Below are positions 13,717 through 16,037 of a DNA stretch of 16,037 nt, one piece after another. Position 1 is the stretch's first letter, and every line of letters begins with the position of its first letter. The notes under the pieces are model-generated. The model saw only the letters and a program-made list of their open reading frames with translations. It searched no databases and was not told where the DNA came from. The stretch comes from JAJNBD01 sp964471475 (GTDB taxonomy: Bacteria; Pseudomonadota; Gammaproteobacteria; CAISUE01): NCBI GenBank assembly GCA_964471475.1, contig CAYYFQ010000034.1, forward strand, positions 1 through 16,037, given 5' to 3'. The translations under genes and the position numbers were made by a program.

Positions 13717-15819
13717 ATGCCCAATGTCTTATTGCTCGTTCCCACTGGCGTGGGCATAGGTCTTACTACTGTCATTTTAGGTCTTTCGCGTGCTTTCGAA
13801 GAAAAAGGACTTCGGGTGACTATTTTTAAACCTATTGATCAAAATAAATCTCACCCTACAAATTTCACACCTTATGCCATTGGCATTCAAGAAGTCGAAG
13901 GGATGCTAAGTGAGGGAAAAAAAGACGATCTTCTAGAGCTTATTTTAAAAAATTATCAAGAGATTATCGATGCTTCAGATATTGTGTTAGTGTATGGCAC
14001 CATTGCTTTACAAGAGCAACCTTATATCGCTAACCTTAACCTCGATATTGCTAACACCCTTAATGCACAAGTCATCATTGTGACAGCGCCTGATACCGAT
14101 AACTTAGCCGACCTTAATCATCAGCTTGAAATTGTAGCGCGTTTTCTTGGCGGTAAAGAAAACAAACGTATTCTAGGGTGTATTCTCAATAAAACTTTAG
14201 GTCCTTGTAGTGAAGGGCCTTTTTTACGTAAAGATTTAAGTTATTTATATCAACCTCCCGCCACTCGTGATCAAAACAGTGTGATCAATTATCAAGATGC
14301 TGATATTTTCCATAATGAGAATTTTAAATTACTCGCTACTATTCCGTGGAATGCGAATATTCTTGCACCGCGGGTGACAGATGTGACCTTATTTTTAAAC
14401 GCTAAAATCCTTTCAGCAGGCGAAATGAAAACACGCCGTGTGCGGTATATGACGCTTTATGCAAAAACGATTGATGATATTGCCGCAAGTTTATTGCCGG
14501 ATACTTTACTGATTACTCCTTATGATCGATCCGATGTGATTATGGCAGTCTGTACGGCGGCTTTAAGCGGTATTAAATTAGCCGGAATTATATTAACCGG
14601 CGGAAATGCCATTGCTCCTGGGATTTTAAAGTTAGCGGAACAAGCCATGAAAACAGGATTACCATTTTTATCGGTCGAAGAAAATAGTTTTCGTGCTGCA
14701 GTAGGTTTACATCATATCAGTGCTGAAATTCCTGAAGATGATCGAGAACGCATTGAGCTTGTTAAAGATTACGTGGCTCAATTTGTCGGTGGCCCTTGGT
14801 TGATGCAATTTGCCGACTCTCATGAAATAACTCAATTATCTCCGGCTGCTTTTCGTTATCAAATTACCCAAATGGCCCAAAAAGCGAATAAAAAAATTGT
14901 GCTTCCAGAAGGCACAGAGCCACGAACCATTGCGGCTAGTGCTATTTGTACGGAAAGAAAATTAGCTCAATGCATTTTATTAGGGGATCCGCAAGAAGTC
15001 CATCGCGTGGCTGAAAATAATGGCATTCATTTGTCAGAAGAGATTGAAATTATTGATCCTTGTTTAATTGCTCCCAACTATGTGGATGCCCTGATTGCAT
15101 TAAGAAAAGATAAGGGCATGAACCCTGTACTTGCAAAAACTTATTTGCAAGATCCTGTAGTGGTTGGCACGATGATGATTCAAGAAGGAAAAGTAGATGG
15201 GTTAGTGTCAGGGGCTTTACATACCACAGCAAATACTATCCGCCCTGCGTTGCAAATTATTAAAATGGCGCCGGGTTCAACTTTAGTGTCTTCTGTATTT
15301 TTTATTTGTTTGCCGACACAAGTCTTGGTATTTGCGGATTGTGCGGTTAACCCAGATCCTGATGTAGAGGCTTTGGCGCAAATTGCTATTCAAAGCGCGG
15401 ATACCGCTAAAGCCTTTGGAATTGTACCGAAAGTAGCGATGATTAGTTACAGCACAGGGACGTCAGGGGCCGGTGTGGATGTAGATAAAGTAGTTGCAGC
15501 TACCGCCTTAGTGAAAAAGTTGCGCCCAGATATTGTGATTGATGGCCCTATGCAATATGATGCCGCCTTTGTCCCGGAAGTTGGAAAATTAAAAGCCCCC
15601 AATAGTCCCGTTGCAGGAGAAGCTACCGTTTTTATTTTTCCTGATTTAAATACGGGGAACACCACTTACAAAGCTGTCCAACGTAGTTCTAATGCGCTCT
15701 GTATAGGTCCAATGCTTCAAGGATTACGAAAACCGGTGAATGATTTATCTCGAGGAGCGACAATAGATGATATTGTGTATACAATTGCGATCACGGCAAT
15801 TCAGGCGAAGATAGCTTAG
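13717..15819 (+). CDS. pta: Phosphate acetyltransferase, long (BioD-DRTGG-PTA) form
   Basis: Converts acetyl-CoA + phosphate to acetyl phosphate + CoA, working with AckA. 700 residues, like the long enterobacterial Pta (about 710). Three parts can be seen: an N-terminal BioD-like P-loop domain (about 1-215, PTGVGIGLTT at 9-18, lacking the P-loop Lys as in other Pta proteins); a DRTGG-type middle domain (about 220-340); and the catalytic PTA_PTB domain (about 375-700), with KKIVLPEGTEPRTI at 392-405, SGALHTTANTIRPALQI at 498-514, YSTGTSGAG at 578-586, DGPMQYDAAF at 609-618, VAGEATVFIFPDLNTGN at 632-648 and the IGPMLQGLRKPVNDLSRGA block near 663-681. The long form is typical of Proteobacteria, where the N-terminal domains mediate hexamer formation and allosteric control. 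The ATG is preceded by AAGGAA at 13702-13707. Confidence 0.97.
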   Translation: MPNVLLLVPTGVGIGLTTVILGLSRAFEEKGLRVTIFKPIDQNKSHPTNFTPYAIGIQEVEGMLSEGKKDDLLELILKNYQEIIDASDIVLVYGTIALQEQPYIANLNLDIANTLNAQVIIVTAPDTDNLADLNHQLEIVARFLGGKENKRILGCILNKTLGPCSEGPFLRKDLSYLYQPPATRDQNSVINYQDADIFHNENFKLLATIPWNANILAPRVTDVTLFLNAKILSAGEMKTRRVRYMTLYAKTIDDIAASLLPDTLLITPYDRSDVIMAVCTAALSGIKLAGIILTGGNAIAPGILKLAEQAMKTGLPFLSVEENSFRAAVGLHHISAEIPEDDRERIELVKDYVAQFVGGPWLMQFADSHEITQLSPAAFRYQITQMAQKANKKIVLPEGTEPRTIAASAICTERKLAQCILLGDPQEVHRVAENNGIHLSEEIEIIDPCLIAPNYVDALIALRKDKGMNPVLAKTYLQDPVVVGTMMIQEGKVDGLVSGALHTTANTIRPALQIIKMAPGSTLVSSVFFICLPTQVLVFADCAVNPDPDVEALAQIAIQSADTAKAFGIVPKVAMISYSTGTSGAGVDVDKVVAATALVKKLRPDIVIDGPMQYDAAFVPEVGKLKAPNSPVAGEATVFIFPDLNTGNTTYKAVQRSSNALCIGPMLQGLRKPVNDLSRGATIDDIVYTIAITAIQAKIA

Positions 15820-16037
15820 GGCGTGTTGACAACTCTAACTATTCCGGCTATAACACATTGATTTTTTTCCGTTTCGTTGTTCACATGCCAACCCACGTAT
15901 GCTTCGCTGCGATATAGCTTTATACATATCTTTTTCATTTTCTAACGCTCCTTCCATTCAGGCTCGATGGTATATCAAAAAGTCGATACTTTTTCCGAAA
16001 GTCTCAACCAACCCATTTAATTTATGTTATAACTACC
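15820..16037. other. Non-coding right end, possible repeat
   Basis: No gene is recognisable in these 218 bases after pta. GGCTATAAC at 15846-15854 also occurs at the edge of the inverted-repeat element (7132-7140). A related inverted form, GTTATAACTACC, sits at the right edge of the window. The segment may be a repeat cut off by the window. No clear terminator hairpin for ackA-pta was found. Confidence 0.3.

Overview
The window looks like part of the chromosome of a host-associated gammaproteobacterium, most likely of the order Legionellales (Coxiellaceae/Diplorickettsiaceae-like, such as Rickettsiella or Diplorickettsia). This is inference. The base composition is AT-rich. The recognisable genes (msbA, two FUSC proteins, ackA, pta, a HEPN/MNT pair) are bacterial and gamma-like. 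The GC-rich palindromic repeats that translate as 'VIPRLVRGIQ' are typical of such genomes. The two large repeat proteins on the left resemble the orphan multidomain proteins these bacteria often secrete into host cells. No marker gene fixes the genus.

Layout. (1) From 4540 leftwards past the edge, one uninterrupted minus-strand frame of 1513 codons encodes a giant repeat protein whose C-terminus lies outside the window. (2) 4541-4918 is a non-coding mosaic of short repeats, including a 130-bp element with inverted ends. (3) 4919-6961 (-) encodes a 680-residue paralogue of the giant protein. (4) 6962-7369 is non-coding and holds a 126-bp inverted-repeat element plus a perfect 9-bp inverted repeat just ahead of the next genes. 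(5) 7370-8104 (+) is a HepT/MntA-type (HEPN/MNT) toxin-antitoxin pair. (6) 8105-8409, between convergent genes, holds a second element with the same inverted ends as the one in (2) but a different core. (7) 8410-12227 (-) is a tightly coupled three-gene operon: an MsbA-like ABC exporter, then two FUSC-family membrane proteins, with 8-nt overlaps at both junctions. (8) 12228-12481 is a divergent promoter region with a second copy of the palindromic repeat. (9) 12482-15819 (+) is ackA-pta. (10) The right end has no recognisable gene.

How the genes work together. AckA and Pta interconvert acetate, acetyl phosphate and acetyl-CoA. The MsbA-FUSC-FUSC operon is a plausible envelope lipid or small-molecule export unit. 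The HEPN/MNT pair is a self-contained toxin-antitoxin module. The two large paralogues are the most novel part. They share an alpha-helical repeat of about 130-150 residues, present about five times in the giant protein and once in the 680-residue one, and both end in low-complexity tails. A role as secreted effectors is plausible but cannot be shown from sequence alone.
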